Under the pieces are notes generated by a model that did not search any database, had not been told where the DNA came from, and saw only the letters and a list, made by a program, of their open reading frames with translations. Below are positions 10,515-21,300 of a DNA stretch of 64,000 nt, one piece after another; the stretch's first letter is position 1; the number at the start of each line of letters is the position of its first letter. The stretch is from Chondrus crispus (lineage: Eukaryota > Rhodophyta > Florideophyceae > Gigartinales > Gigartinaceae): positions 124,001-188,000 of the forward strand of contig NW_005179056.1 of the NCBI RefSeq assembly GCF_000350225.1. The letters are read 5' to 3'. The translations under genes and the position numbers were made by a program.

Positions 10515-11988
10515 ATCCTGACGTCCAGGTGGGTTTTCGGAGTGAAGCAACTTTCTGACGAGTCCCGAAAATTGGTCGAAACTGCAAAGGGACGTCTTGT
10601 GGCACGAGGCTTTCAACAAGTAGAAGGCATCGATTACACTGAAACTTTCGCCCCTGTCATCAAGTTCACAACTATCCGTCTGCTGCTGGCACTGGTTGCG
10701 CACTTTGACCTTGAGCTGCATCAGATGGACGTGGTGACTGCCTTCCTCAACGGTGGCCATCACGAAGAAATATACATGGAGCAACCTGAAGGATGCGTCG
10801 ACAAAGTCAAACCTGATTCGGTGTGTAAACTTCTGAAAGCAATCTATGGTCTTAAGCAAGCCCATCGCCAATGGCATAGTAAGATCGATGATTTTCTGAT
10901 CACCGAACTTGGTTTCAACACTACACGCAGCGACCCATGTCTTTACATTCGACGTCAAGGCAATGTCATCATGATTATCGCGTTGTACATGGACGATCTG
11001 CTGCTAGCTGGAAGTGACTTGGAGGCCATATTATGGATGAAAATTGAACTCAACAAACGATTCGATATGAAAGACCTTGGTGAAGCGAAGACTTGTATTG
11101 GTCTAGAAATCGACCGTATACGTTCTAAACACGTCTTGACCGTCACACAGTCGAAGTATGCCCAAGCAGTACTGAAACGGTTCAAAATGTCGGCATGCAA
11201 TCCTTGCGTTACTCCGATGGAACAGTCTCGACATGTCACAATGCAAGTTGCCGAAACTGGCACTGATGACAACCCATGCTTTGAACCATATCGTCAGGCC
11301 ATTGGATGTCTAATGTTCCTAATGGTCGGGACCGGCTCCGATATTGCGTTTGCCATTGGAAAGTTATCTCAACACTGTGCCGACCCTCACGAGTCGCACT
11401 GGTCAGGTGTGAAACGTGTTTTGAGATACTTGCGCGGGTCCCAGCATCTTGGAATAGTGTTTGGTAAAGATGATCTTGGTACGGAACTTCATAGGTATAG
11501 CGACGCAGATTGGGGTGGATGCCTTGAGTCACGAAAATCAACGAGTGGGTACGTGTTCAAGCTTTGTGACGGGCCTATCAGTTGGGCTTCCCGGAAACAA
11601 ACAGTAGTTGCAAAGTCTACTTGTGAGGCAGAATACATCGCACTCAGTGAAGCATGCAAAGAGGCCGCGTGGCTTCGACGCTTCCATGCCGATGTACTTG
11701 GTGCGAATTCGGATCCAACAGTTCGCGTTGGATGTGACAACGCTGGTACGATTGCGTTTGCTCAGAACGAATCTACAAATCGTCGCAACAAGCACATTGA
11801 TATTACGTATCATTTTGTTCGAGATGCGGGGCAGCGAAAACTGGTCACATTGTACCATTGTCCCACAACAGAAATGCCAGCCGATATGCTGACCAAACCA
11901 CTTGGTCGCGTGCTGTTTGAAAAGTTCGTGGGCATGGTTGGGCTTTCCGAGTGCAAAGCTGCCGAAAAAGCATGTGATCGAGGGGAGG
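10515..11988 (+). CDS. pol: copia F pol, RT and RNase H part
   Basis: The open reading frame begins at the gypsy junction within RT. Recognisable motifs are AKGRLVARGFQQVEGIDYTE, LHQMDVVTAFLNG, the RT active site YMDDLLLAGS, YSDADWGGCLESRKSTSGYV of copia RNase H, and KSTCEAEYIALSEACKEAAW. The motif set and the position next to the 3' LTR fit Ty1/copia, where integrase precedes RT. It closely matches the end of copia C. The frame runs on past the polypurine tract into the LTR. Confidence 0.88.
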
Positions 11989-13252
11989 TATTGAAATTGT
12001 GCGACCACATGCTGATATCTGAAAAGGTCAAAATCGAGTGACACGTGTACATGACTGCACGGTCCGAGCGCTCTCACCCATATCACGACATGACACGTGT
12101 AAAATCCCAGATTTTGGGGTTCCGGGGACGAAAGTGGCCTCTTGGAGGGTCATGCAAATTTGCATAGTTTTGCCAAGTGGAACCTTGGCCCATAGCACTA
12201 TAGACTACACAGGAAACACTGCAATTCTATTGGCCCTCAGGTCTAATGCTGCAAATCTATTGGTCGAGCGTTGTCCACGTGTGCGTCATTGGCCTTGTGA
12301 TGTACTTTAAATGGCCTGTATATGCCATAATTACGTTGTTTTGGGGGTTTCAAGTGGTTTGCCATGGTTGTAATGGGTAATTGCATGGGGCTCCCGGGCG
12401 GGACACATGTATGCCGTGTAGACATGTACACGTCGCCAGGTGGATTCGTGTACGTACACATGTACATGCATCCAGGTGTATGCACAAGAGGGTTTACAAT
12501 TTTACAGTGTCAGACTGTTTGCGATCGTGCGCGTGTCCGAGTACAGTACATGTGAATCAAAAGTACAACAAGTACTTCTTGCGAGAGGAATACAGTTGTG
12601 CGATTATTCTGTGTACGCGTCACGCTGTATGCGAGTCTTGCGTGAGCACGCGCCGTTGCACTGTGCTCTCGTCATGGTGCGCCGTTGGACGCAAGTTCAT
12701 GACAGTACTCGTGTGATTTACATGTATTATCATGTGAGTTGTGTAGAAAGTCTGGATGCACATTGTTATAACTTGCCATAATTATCTGACAGTGCTTGGC
12801 GAAATTAGTAAGGTGAGAAACAAGGATACGTATGGCGATTGTGATATGAAAGACGTTTGCGTTGTTGGAAATAGACTAGCGCCAAGTTGCTCGTTGCACA
12901 ACAATGAAGTCTGGCATGACTGGATGCAGATTAGTAAGGTGTGAAACAGTTGCATGCATAGGGCCATGGTTTACAGTCATTTGGAATGTGTACAAATAGT
13001 TGTGAGCTAATAGTTACAAATCGATTCGTAAGTTGGAAATCGAACAGTATGGTCGGGCCACAAGAGGACCGCGCTTGGTCTCGCATAGTAGAGTATGGTT
13101 TACTGGGAGTCAGAGTAGAGCGATAGTGTAGCACTCGAAGTGTATAAGTATCGCAGGAAAACGGCTTCAAAGTAAACGTCGCAACCAACTCCTTCACTCA
13201 CACACATCAACCCGCCCTCCTTCTTTCCCTTGCCCCTCCGAACCTACCATTA
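11989..13252 (+). repeat. 3' LTR of copia F
   Basis: Starts TATTGAAATT right after the polypurine tract and ends near CCATTA at 13252, where copia B sequence begins. The start is shared with copia C (37660, minus) and copia G (36485). It contains repeated ACACGTGT palindromes, two ATTAGTAAGG words (near 12807 and 12931), a related ATTCGTAAG word (near 13024) and GTACAGTACATGT. A transcription-start-like segment with GTATAAGTA (near 13142) lies about 110 bases from the end. Confidence 0.8.
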
Positions 13253-14870
13253 CACACAACCACGATTTCAACCGAAAACGACTCCGAAACAAATGTACCG
13301 TATCGTGAGGCAGTGGGATCCCTGATGTACTTCATGGTTCGCACTCGTCCAGACTTGGCATATGCGATTGGAAAGCTTTCTCAACATTCTGCCAACCCAT
13401 GTGAGTCACACTGGGCAGGTGTGAAACGGGTAATGCGATACGTGCAAGGGACTCGAAACTTAGGAATCGTGTTTGACAATAAATCTAAATCTCCGGAGTT
13501 GTTCGGCTTCAGTGATGCTGACTGGGCCGGTTGTTCAGACTCTCGCAAGTCGACCAACGGATATGTTTTCAAGTTCTGCGGTGGAGCGATCAGTTGGAGT
13601 TCCAGGAAACAGACTGTGGTTGCAACTTCGACGTGTGACGCTGAGTACATTGCACTATGTGAAGCGTGTAAGGAGGCGACTTGGTTGCGTCAAGTGGTTG
13701 CTGATGTTCTTGGACTTGATTCTGATCCCACGATTAGGATGGGGTGTGACATTGCAGGGACGATTTCGTTTGCCCAGAATAAATCGGTCAACCGTCGTAA
13801 CAAACATGTTGATGTGAAATACCACTATGTCCAAGATGCAATTAAGAGAAACGTCATTTCTTTGTCACATTGCCCGACCACTTCCATGCCTGCAGATATC
13901 CTGACGAAAGCACTTGGGCGAGTTCTGTTCCAGAAGTTTGTAGAACTTCTAGGGCTTGCAGTAGCTACTTCTGGTAAAAGCATGTAATCGAGGGGGAGTG
14001 TTGTAATTCTACGACCACATGCTGATATGCATGACACACAACGACAGGTATGACACGTGTAAAATCGAAAACACTCTGCGTGACGAGCTGCGCAAGTTTT
14101 GTTTTTAACGTGTACACGTGTGAAATATGTACACGGTTGCGGTGTACAGTACAATCTGAGCATGTTTCATTTTCTTCGCCCGACACGTGTATGACCTGGA
14201 CACATGTCCTCATTACACTGTTGGACGCGTACAGTACGCCTGCAGTCTTACAGACAAAGTGTAGAACCTTGGTGGTGGGTGCCTGGCACGTGCCAAAAGG
14301 TTTACAGCGTCCATGGAGTGCAGCACGGGTACAGCAGGACACAAAGATACCGTTGCGCGAGTTCTGAATTCGTAAGGCAAAATGTGCACTGTTGTAATTG
14401 ACAGTGGACAGGACCTCACGAGAGATTCAGATTCATAAGGCAACGTGTGCGCTGTAAACAGTCCTTGCAGGATTGATTTGAATTCGTAAGGCAACGTGTG
14501 AGCTGTAAACGTGCCTTACGAATTTGTGCCACCCTGGATTTGGAATAGTAAGGGAATTTGTGCTTTGCTGTGCTTTGTTGTACTGCCTTACTAATTTCTC
14601 CGTCATGACAGTGGTAATTCGTAAGGCGGTTTTCTGTTCTGTTTGTTGGGCCATCGCCAGTTTGGCTGAGTAGCAAGACGGGCACATGTGTTAGAGCCAA
14701 TACATTTGTAGTATGTGTGTCGTAGTGTTTGGTAGTAGAGTTCTAGAAGATTGCAGAAGTGTATAAGTAGTGCCAGAAGTTGGCGACTCAAAGTAAATCG
14801 GTACCCAATCCTTCAACTTCACCTCATCAACCGTCCTTCCATTTCCCTTTGTCCCGCTGACTTTCCAATA
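13253..14870 (+). mobile_element. Ty1/copia element B, 3' end fragment
   Basis: The terminal part of a copia element: end of RT and RNase H (13253-13987, with YADADWAG-type motif FSDADWAGCSDSRKSTNGYV and STCDAEYIALCEACKEATW), polypurine tract ATCGAGGGGGAG (about 13987-13998) and a complete LTR (13999-14870). It is nearly identical to the corresponding part of copia D (29348-31040, minus) and so belongs to the A/B/D family. It abuts the LTR end of copia F on the left and minus-strand copia A on the right. Confidence 0.88.
13999..14870 (+). repeat. 3' LTR of copia B
   Basis: 872 bases, start TGTTGTAATT, end TTCCAATA. It contains ACACGTGT palindromes and a cluster of about seven (A)ATTCGTAAGGC-like words in both orientations between about 14365 and 14630. 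A GTATAAGTA motif (14761) lies about 110 bases before the end, as in the copia F LTR. The homologous LTR of copia D is 67 bases longer because of a tandem duplication. Confidence 0.88.
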
Positions 14871-14872
14871 CA

Positions 14873-15948
14873 TGCAAAACGTTTGATAATTTGCAAGGAT
14901 GGGGACTACCGTTGACGTTCAACATGAATTCTACCTCGCCGCGACCAGCGACATTAGCTCTAGCCTTCGGGCCCATCTCGACTGATCCAGATTGCATCTG
15001 TTCATACGTAACGAACAAAGAGCGATCAAACGTAATGTGAGCGCTGCAACCGGAATCGACAAGCCATGACCTTGCGTTTGCAGCCCTCTTTTCTAGAGTG
15101 GAAGTCGAAAGCAAGCAAGTAAAGTCACTCTCCGCAAAGGCAGCAGTAGAATTGTCATCTCGAGAAACGAATGTACTTGGCTTCAAGGCAGTGTTGCGTG
15201 ACCGGAACCCATCTGGCGGTGCAGGTCGGCGCCCATTCACGTCCTTGCCCCAGCAACGCGGTGCAGTATGCCCATGTCTATTGCAATTCGTACATTTCAT
15301 ATCGCGTCGAATAGGCATACGATTGACAAGTGCAGGTGGATGTGGTGATGAAGCAGAAGCGGTCTTCATGCTTTCTCGTTGTTCTTATTGCAGCAGACGA
15401 CTCTTCACAAACTCGAGTCCAAACACTTTATCTTCATTGCCAAGTGCGTCAAGAGCAACAATCAAGTTATCGAATCGTGGAGGCAAGCCATTCCACACAG
15501 CCATTGCAATTTCTTTATCGTCAATCTCAACACTCATTGACTGCAATCTGGCAGCAAGTTGCTTCACAAGATTGATGAACACGAGCACTTTCTCGGATGG
15601 GAGCATGGATACAGTGTAAAAGTGGCGACGGGCGGCAAGTTTGTTGGGCAAAGTATGACGCTCAAACACATTCAGAATTGCTTCCCATGTCTGTTTCGCA
15701 CTGCTACACCCTCGCACATGTTGCAAGTAGTCATCAGAAAGCGTGAGTCCGATGACTGCCTTTGCTTTTGCGTCACCACGGATCCATTTTCTCCGGTCAT
15801 CTGACGTCGCATTCTCCGGTATATCATCAAAAACGTATTGATCGACATCTCGGAGAGCAAGCAGTAGCTGAATTTTCTGCTTCCAGATGTAAAAGTTAGA
15901 TGCGGTCAGCTTCTCAATTCTGACCGATCCAGAGCTTTGGTCATCCAT
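14873..15948 (-). pseudogene. gag: copia A gag and protease region (broken)
   Basis: Begins MDDQSSGSVRIEKLTASNFY, the usual copia gag opening with KLTxSNFYxWK. It continues with WEAILNVFERHT and the helical gag core, a CCHC zinc knuckle CTNCNRHGHTAPRCWG, and the protease motif SWLVDSGCSAHITFDRS. The MDDQ start matches MEDQ of copia C. The function by family is particle formation and polyprotein processing. Broken in about one place. Confidence 0.85.
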
Positions 15949-16684
15949 TTCGCCGAATGGATGTACCCTTCGAGTATACAAGGTCTTCTGTTCCGGGATC
16001 CCAAGCCGTTAACCGATAGTCAACACAATGGCAAGCCCACCCGTATAAGAAGTTTGTAACGATTACTCGGAAACGTTCTTGGTGCTTGTTCCCGGCGGAG
16101 TGGAACAAGCGTATTCTTCTTAAAAATGCCTTAGGGCGCTACCCCTGTATGTGGGCCAGTGCGGGTCTTTCGACTGTGAACTAAATCAAACGTGCCACGA
16201 GTAAGCACAACACTTTGCCTGTGGACGAAGCAAGACTTTTGGTCACTACCGCGAACGGTCCCTGCAACCGAAATCGGCTTGTCCAAACTTGATACGGTAC
16301 TACCCCAATGAGGTTTCCCACAACACAAGAATGAAACTGCCTTCGTCGTACTCGTGTGATTTGTTCACAATCACGCCTAGGGTCACCCTCTTCCGTGCGA
16401 ACTTAATCAAGGTACGCAACCTTATACACGTATAGTGAGAGGTTCAGTGTTTAGGCACGTATTCTCTTCACTCAAGGGACCGAAGTCGTACCTATAGGGC
16501 TAATACCGACAGCGTTACCCACACCGCCGACGCACCTCCCGAAGGCAGAGTGCGGATCGACTAGACCAGTACACTGTGATCCTCCCCGAGGATCAGTGTT
16601 TCGTCTCTCGACGATTCTTGGTCGGACCCTCGCTCAAGTCAGATTTCCAATGGCACAAGCCTTTCACCAAGAGCGAGGGTATCG
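15949..16684 (-). other. copia 5' leader (copy A)
   Basis: Non-coding sequence upstream of gag. 16300-16684 is an inverted near-copy of 43025-43417, the leader of copia E. Nearer gag, about 60 bases around GGTTAACGGCTTGGGATCC are also kept in the leader of the more distant copia C (near 41830-41870). The sequence around 16300-16304 (CTACC) is the undisturbed version of the site where gypsy copy 3 entered the copia E leader. Confidence 0.75.
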
Positions 16685-17225
16685 GCAGCTACGACGATCA
16701 CCGGCGTGATCGAAGGGCAGTCTTCTTGGATTGATATACCCTACGAGAATTTATTGAAAAAATGTGATGGCAAAATGCTTCTATTGTGAGCGTCCCATTT
16801 TGCAAAATTTGATTTTTTTAGTTCACGTTAGGGTATGTACAGCGTGATATGCATTTCGCATTTTTGCGCTCATAACACTGTGACCTGCATACAGGTTCAA
16901 CATTAAATCGTGAGCAGCGATTAAAATGAGATCAGATGGAGAATATTGTGAGTACCTTACACTCACCATGCACCAACGGTACAATCACACGAAACTCCCT
17001 TTTACCCCCCTCAACATCTTAAATATCTCCGTTTCAAATGGCCATATCACAGCACATACCGCCTTCTGTATGCACCCAAAAATGTCGCTTTACAGTTGCT
17101 GCGTGTTCGTCTACAGTACGCACTTTGCACGCCCCTTGATGCCCACTTCGTCAATAATAATAGCATACATCCGCACCGTTCCTCTTCACCCCCCGCCGCC
17201 CCGCCCCCCCTCCCTCCTCCCCCCG
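16685..17225. other. Intergenic stretch before the ARP gene
   Basis: AT-richer than its surroundings. It contains an imperfect inverted repeat, ATACCCTACG near 16736 and CGTTAGGGTAT near 16826, but no flanking duplication or other sign of a transposon. A pyrimidine- and C-rich run (17170-17225) precedes the ATG of the ARP gene and may be its promoter or 5' UTR. No coding region recognised. Confidence 0.4.
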
Positions 17226-18154
17226 ATGGCGCTCGTCTTCGCGCCCGGCTCGCGGCTGCACCGCGTCGGCCGGGCGTCGGCGCTGCCGCTGTCGGTGCCG
17301 GCGTTCGAGCTGCAGCCGCCGCACGCGTTCGCGTGCGCGCTGGCGCTCGTGCTGTCGGCGCGCTTGGCGCTGCCGCCGTCGGCCTGCGCGCACCTGTCGG
17401 TCGTCGTCGTCGAGCCGGCGCTGCGCCTCCCCGCCGCGACGCGCGCCCCGCTCGAGCGCGCGCTCGGCAGTCTCCTCTCGTGTGCGCGCCTTGCCTTCGT
17501 CTCCCCCCTCGCCGCCGCCATGGCCGCCGTCGTGTGCCCCACCCCGCTCGTCCTCGACGTCGGGTGGGCCTCCACGCGCGTCCTGGTCCACCCCGACACC
17601 CTCACCCTCGCCCCCGTTGGCTTCATGCACGTCGCAGAGCGCGCCTGCGACCGAGCACTCGCACCGCTCGCCGTCCGCCCCACCCCGAGACGCCCTCAGA
17701 GTCTCCACCTGCCCGTGTGACGTGCTTTTCGACCCACATGACGGTACGAAAACTTGCCCACTCTTTCCTTGATCCGCCCCGAGCTGTGCGTTCCGCCGCG
17801 TCAGCGCTGACCTCCGCGTCCTGTGTGTCTCTGTCTATCTATCTCTCTCTCCCTCTTTCTCTCCTCTCTTCTACAGACGAGTGCAACGTCGCCGCGGCCG
17901 TGCTGCGCGCGCTGCCCTCGTGCCGCGACTTGTACACATGCGCGCGGCTGGCGCGGTGCGTAGTGCTAGTGGGCGGCGAGTGCTCGCTGCCGGGGTTTGC
18001 GGCGCGTCTAGTGGAGGTCGCGCACCTCCACAGTCCACACGCACATCTCCGGCTCGACGCAGAAGCCACCGCCGCCATGCGCCGCGAGGTGCTTGTCGGC
18101 AAAGGGCCTTTGCTCGAGGCCCTGCGTAACAAGAACGGCTCGTTTGACCTTTGA
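17226..18154 (+). CDS. Divergent actin-related protein, ARP10/ARP11-like
   Basis: Two exons. Exon 1 starts at ATG 17226 (MALVFAPGSRLHRVGRA) and carries an actin-fold segment, LSVVVVEPALRLPAATRAPL, then LVLDVGWASTRVLVHPDTL, which corresponds to the phosphate-binding VxDxG strand of actins. Exon 2 (from about 17877, after a pyrimidine tract and CTACAG) carries CVVLVGGECSLPGFAARLVE, the second conserved actin motif (vvGGxsxxPGF), and ends LLEALRNKNGSFDL. The short N-terminal half and these motifs resemble Actr10/ARP10-11, the dynactin pointed-end subunit; a nuclear or other ARP is possible. The donor is uncertain: GT at 17701 keeps the frame but is a weak site, and residues seem missing between the exons compared with animal ARP10, so another exon or a diverged protein is possible. 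Very GC-rich coding sequence. Confidence 0.5.
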
Positions 18155-18301
18155 CTTCACGTGGACGCGGCATACGTCTTCCATACCATTGTGGACGAGA
18201 TGAACGAGTTTGAGCCCAAAAGGATGCACTGCTTCCAATTTCAGGAGCCCTATCTGCCGCACTTCGTCCCGCAACAATTCCAAGCTCTTTCCAATCTGTT
18301 G

Positions 18302-21300
18302 CTAACTTCCGACGCGACCGCGCAGTGTCCGATTGATACCATCAACACCGACGGCAGTGTCTTGCAGAAGGAGATCCGACCGTAGGGAATCGTCCAAAAA
18401 ATAAGTGCGCTTGCGGCCGCGTGGGGCCGATGAGCGGCTTCGATTATCCGATAGTCTATGCGCACTGGTCGGTACTTCATGATTAACTACAGACACAAGC
18501 CGCCGTATGATCGAGACGTCCTCTAGTGTCTTCGCAGTAAAGGCATTTCGAGTGCTACAATTCTTGTACAGTTGTCCATATGCCCCAGTCTGCAACCCCG
18601 AAACCCATTCTATCACAGCCGTGGCATACTCCTTCTGCCAATGCCCCCATCGCTCCGAATGATCCTCCACTGTGGCAAACGAGATCAACTTTAAAACGCG
18701 ACCGTAGTACACTTCGAATTGGGCGGCTTCTGATTCCATTTCGCAGGCCACAAACCAATTCGCGCGATCCCGGTCCCTTTCCCTGTGCCAACTACTTACT
18801 TGCAAATTAGTTCCAACGGTTTGCGTTCCAGTTGCACACACGAACTCCATGCGAGGAAAATATGTTGCATACGAAATGCTGTCGAGTATGCCATCTGCTT
18901 CGGACGGTGTCATTCCGTCATATTTCCTAGTCAGGTAGCTTCTCATCCACAAATACAGGCGGTCGTCATCGGAATTGCCGCCCGCAAAGCGACGCCTATA
19001 CCCCATGCCTTTCAGTACGAACCCACCCTGACCTTCAACCTCAGCAAAGTTGCCACACGTACCGGCGAATGGCACCTTGAAGCGGATCTTAAATGATTCT
19101 GTAAACAACGCGTTCTTGTGCAGAGAGGCACTGGCAAGGTTTTTCGCATTAAGTCTACCAACTTGCCAACCAATATACCTCTCCATACCATATTGCGAGT
19201 AGCCCACCGGCGGGCCAGACTCGAGCACGCATCCGCGAATATGCAAAGGTAAGTGAAAGACAAGCTTGCAAAGCTTGATGAGCTCTGGCTTGAAGCGATA
19301 ATAGTCGTTCTCGAAATGATTGTAGAACTCAAGAGATACTTGACCTAGGCGATCCAAAGCCGAACTTGTCAAAACTGGACGCCAGCACAGATCCACCATC
19401 TCCACATACTTTGCCCATCCCCCCAGATACGGCTCTGGCAGATGTCCATCAAGAACAACTAAGCTGTAAGAGAGGGTAAATGCTTTCAGCTCAGATGACT
19501 TCCAATCTTTATGCAGACTCATAGCCCTCGGTCTGCTGTTGACTTCACTTGCGATGCCATCCCCAAACGCCTGCAGTTCAGCATCGATTTGTCGGATTGA
19601 ATGGATGCTCAAACCATACGGCTCTGTGCTGCTGGAGCACCAAAGTTTTAACATTTCCCTGGATATGTTGTAAAAGAGATGCATTATATCAATTGGAAAT
19701 GAGTTGTAGGGAACAATGTTTGGCAAATCAAACAGCACTGAGCGTTCAGAAATTCCGCTGTGCACTTGGATGGCAGCCCTTGCTTGTCCAAAATTTGCCT
19801 CAATTGCCTCTAAAGTCGCGAGGGTCGTCTCGACTGTGCGGAGCTCAAGACTAGCTGGGTCGAATCGCTCTTCCATTCCGCCATCTGGGGTGCGAAACCG
19901 CGATGGATAATAGACATGTCTGGAATCCTCGACCCAAACGCCCTCGATCAGGCAAAACCGACAAGGTAGTTTTCCGTTGTGCCCCTTTACCCCACTGAGT
20001 TTCTTGACAGCTGGAAGGTCCCCGGTGAACCAAATAACATGCACCCTCACCATCCGCACGGAACCATCATGGAGATTCAACTCCGCCCCCCCTTCCCTGT
20101 TGATTTCCTGTATCTCCCGAACAAGCGGCTTCAAGAACGACTGCAAGTTTTTTGGCTCGCTCGGACCCGGAACGAACCCTAGGGGGAGCACATTCTTAAC
20201 GGAGAACCGCAACTGTGGTGGCAGATTGCATATTGTAGCGACGATCGGCCAAACGTCATACGACTTGCGTTTAAAGGCCTGGAAACCATCTGCAGATACC
20301 GCAATAAATACATCATTCTCGACGTTCTCCTCACCGCCGTAAAGGTCACATACCCGCTTATAGGCGTTGCTGTCGTAAAAGTCACGAATTTGTCCGTTAG
20401 GTCTCGGGTGCACATATTCGAGGTATTTGTACAATTGCTCGAAGTGCTCCTTGCTTGCCATCATTGCCTCAAGCCGCGGCAGTAACGGAATGTAAGACAT
20501 TTTCTGCGTCCCTGTGGCTCCAATGTCTGGCTTTTCTCGTCCGCACTCCGAACAATGAATGTCAGACTGATCCACGAAGCACATATGTCCGGGGCACACC
20601 GCGTAATCCATGACGCACTCGTCCAAGTACGACTCATAAATGACATTTGCAACAATTGTCTTCCAGCTCTTGTACGGGGACCCGAGAAGGAGGAGCATAT
20701 CGTTCATCGCATTCACTGTGAGCCCATGTTTAAAGAAAAGGTTTATCCAGCCCTGATACTTCTCGACCCACAAAGAAAACGCGTTGCTTTCCTCTGGCGG
20801 ACCTTCTCTGAATGCATCACCCCACTCTTCCCAATCGCGTCCGATATTTGTCCCCTCCTCGCTTCTATCGTCTGCATCCACCCCCTCAACACCTTCGTTT
20901 TCATTAAACCAGAATGCCGTTCCGAGCCCTTCCTCATCACTGAACTGTGGATCAGTGCCGTGATTCTGCAGAGAGCTTGTTGCCACGTGAAAACCTCCGT
21001 GCTCCGAAATTGCATACTGCGAAGCATCTGAGCGTCCCTGCTCTGAGATACCTTGTCTCACGAAAACAGCTCCAAACGGGTTAGCAGCAATGTCATGACC
21101 ACTCTCATGAACGGTCATTTCCAGAATCGTCGGTTTCGGAATTACATCCGGAGTGCCATGCCCTGCTGGAAGCTGCAAACTATCTTCGTTCCTCTCACTA
21201 GGACCGCCGTAATTGTCTGTTGAAATGTGCTGTTCGCTTCCTATATCAAGAAGCTGTCTAGACACAACTGGTTCTGGCGCTGCGGATGGAGCGTCTTCTT

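Larger units (their letters stand above)
10515..13252 (+). mobile_element. Ty1/copia element F, 3' part
   Basis: The 3' half of a copia element: reverse transcriptase and RNase H (10515-11976), polypurine tract GATCGAGGGGAGG (11976-11988), and a 3' LTR (11989-13252). The 5' half should lie left of the window, beyond gypsy copy 1, which is inserted in it. It is nearly identical to copia C (36583-41980, minus) and related to copia G. The visible pol part reads without obvious damage. Confidence 0.9.
14871..16684 (-). mobile_element. Ty1/copia element A, 5' internal fragment
   Basis: Minus-strand leader (15949-16684) followed by gag and the start of protease (14873-15948). At 14871 it meets copia B head to head. 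The first 720 bases match copia D (33341-34065) with about 7 differences, so the two copies separated recently. The coding part is broken in about one place. The right edge of recognisable copia sequence is near 16684, judged from loss of similarity with the copia E leader. Confidence 0.85.

Noticed and set aside
16736-16842. Possible MITE from the inverted repeat ATACCCTACG/CGTTAGGGTAT
   Set aside because: Short, imperfect arms, no visible target duplication and no second copy in the window.
17096-17720. Arg/Pro/Ala-rich alternative frames over ARP exon 1
   Set aside because: Composition only reflects very high GC; the actin-like motifs are in the frame from 17226. Only the exon 2 part of the 17096 frame is kept, as part of the ARP model.
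18161-18385. Plus-strand ORF between the ARP stop and the transposase
   Set aside because: Starts with GTG, is 74 codons long and overlaps the end of the transposase on the other strand. VFHTIVDEMNEFEPKRMHCF looks protein-like, but there is no splice or homology support.
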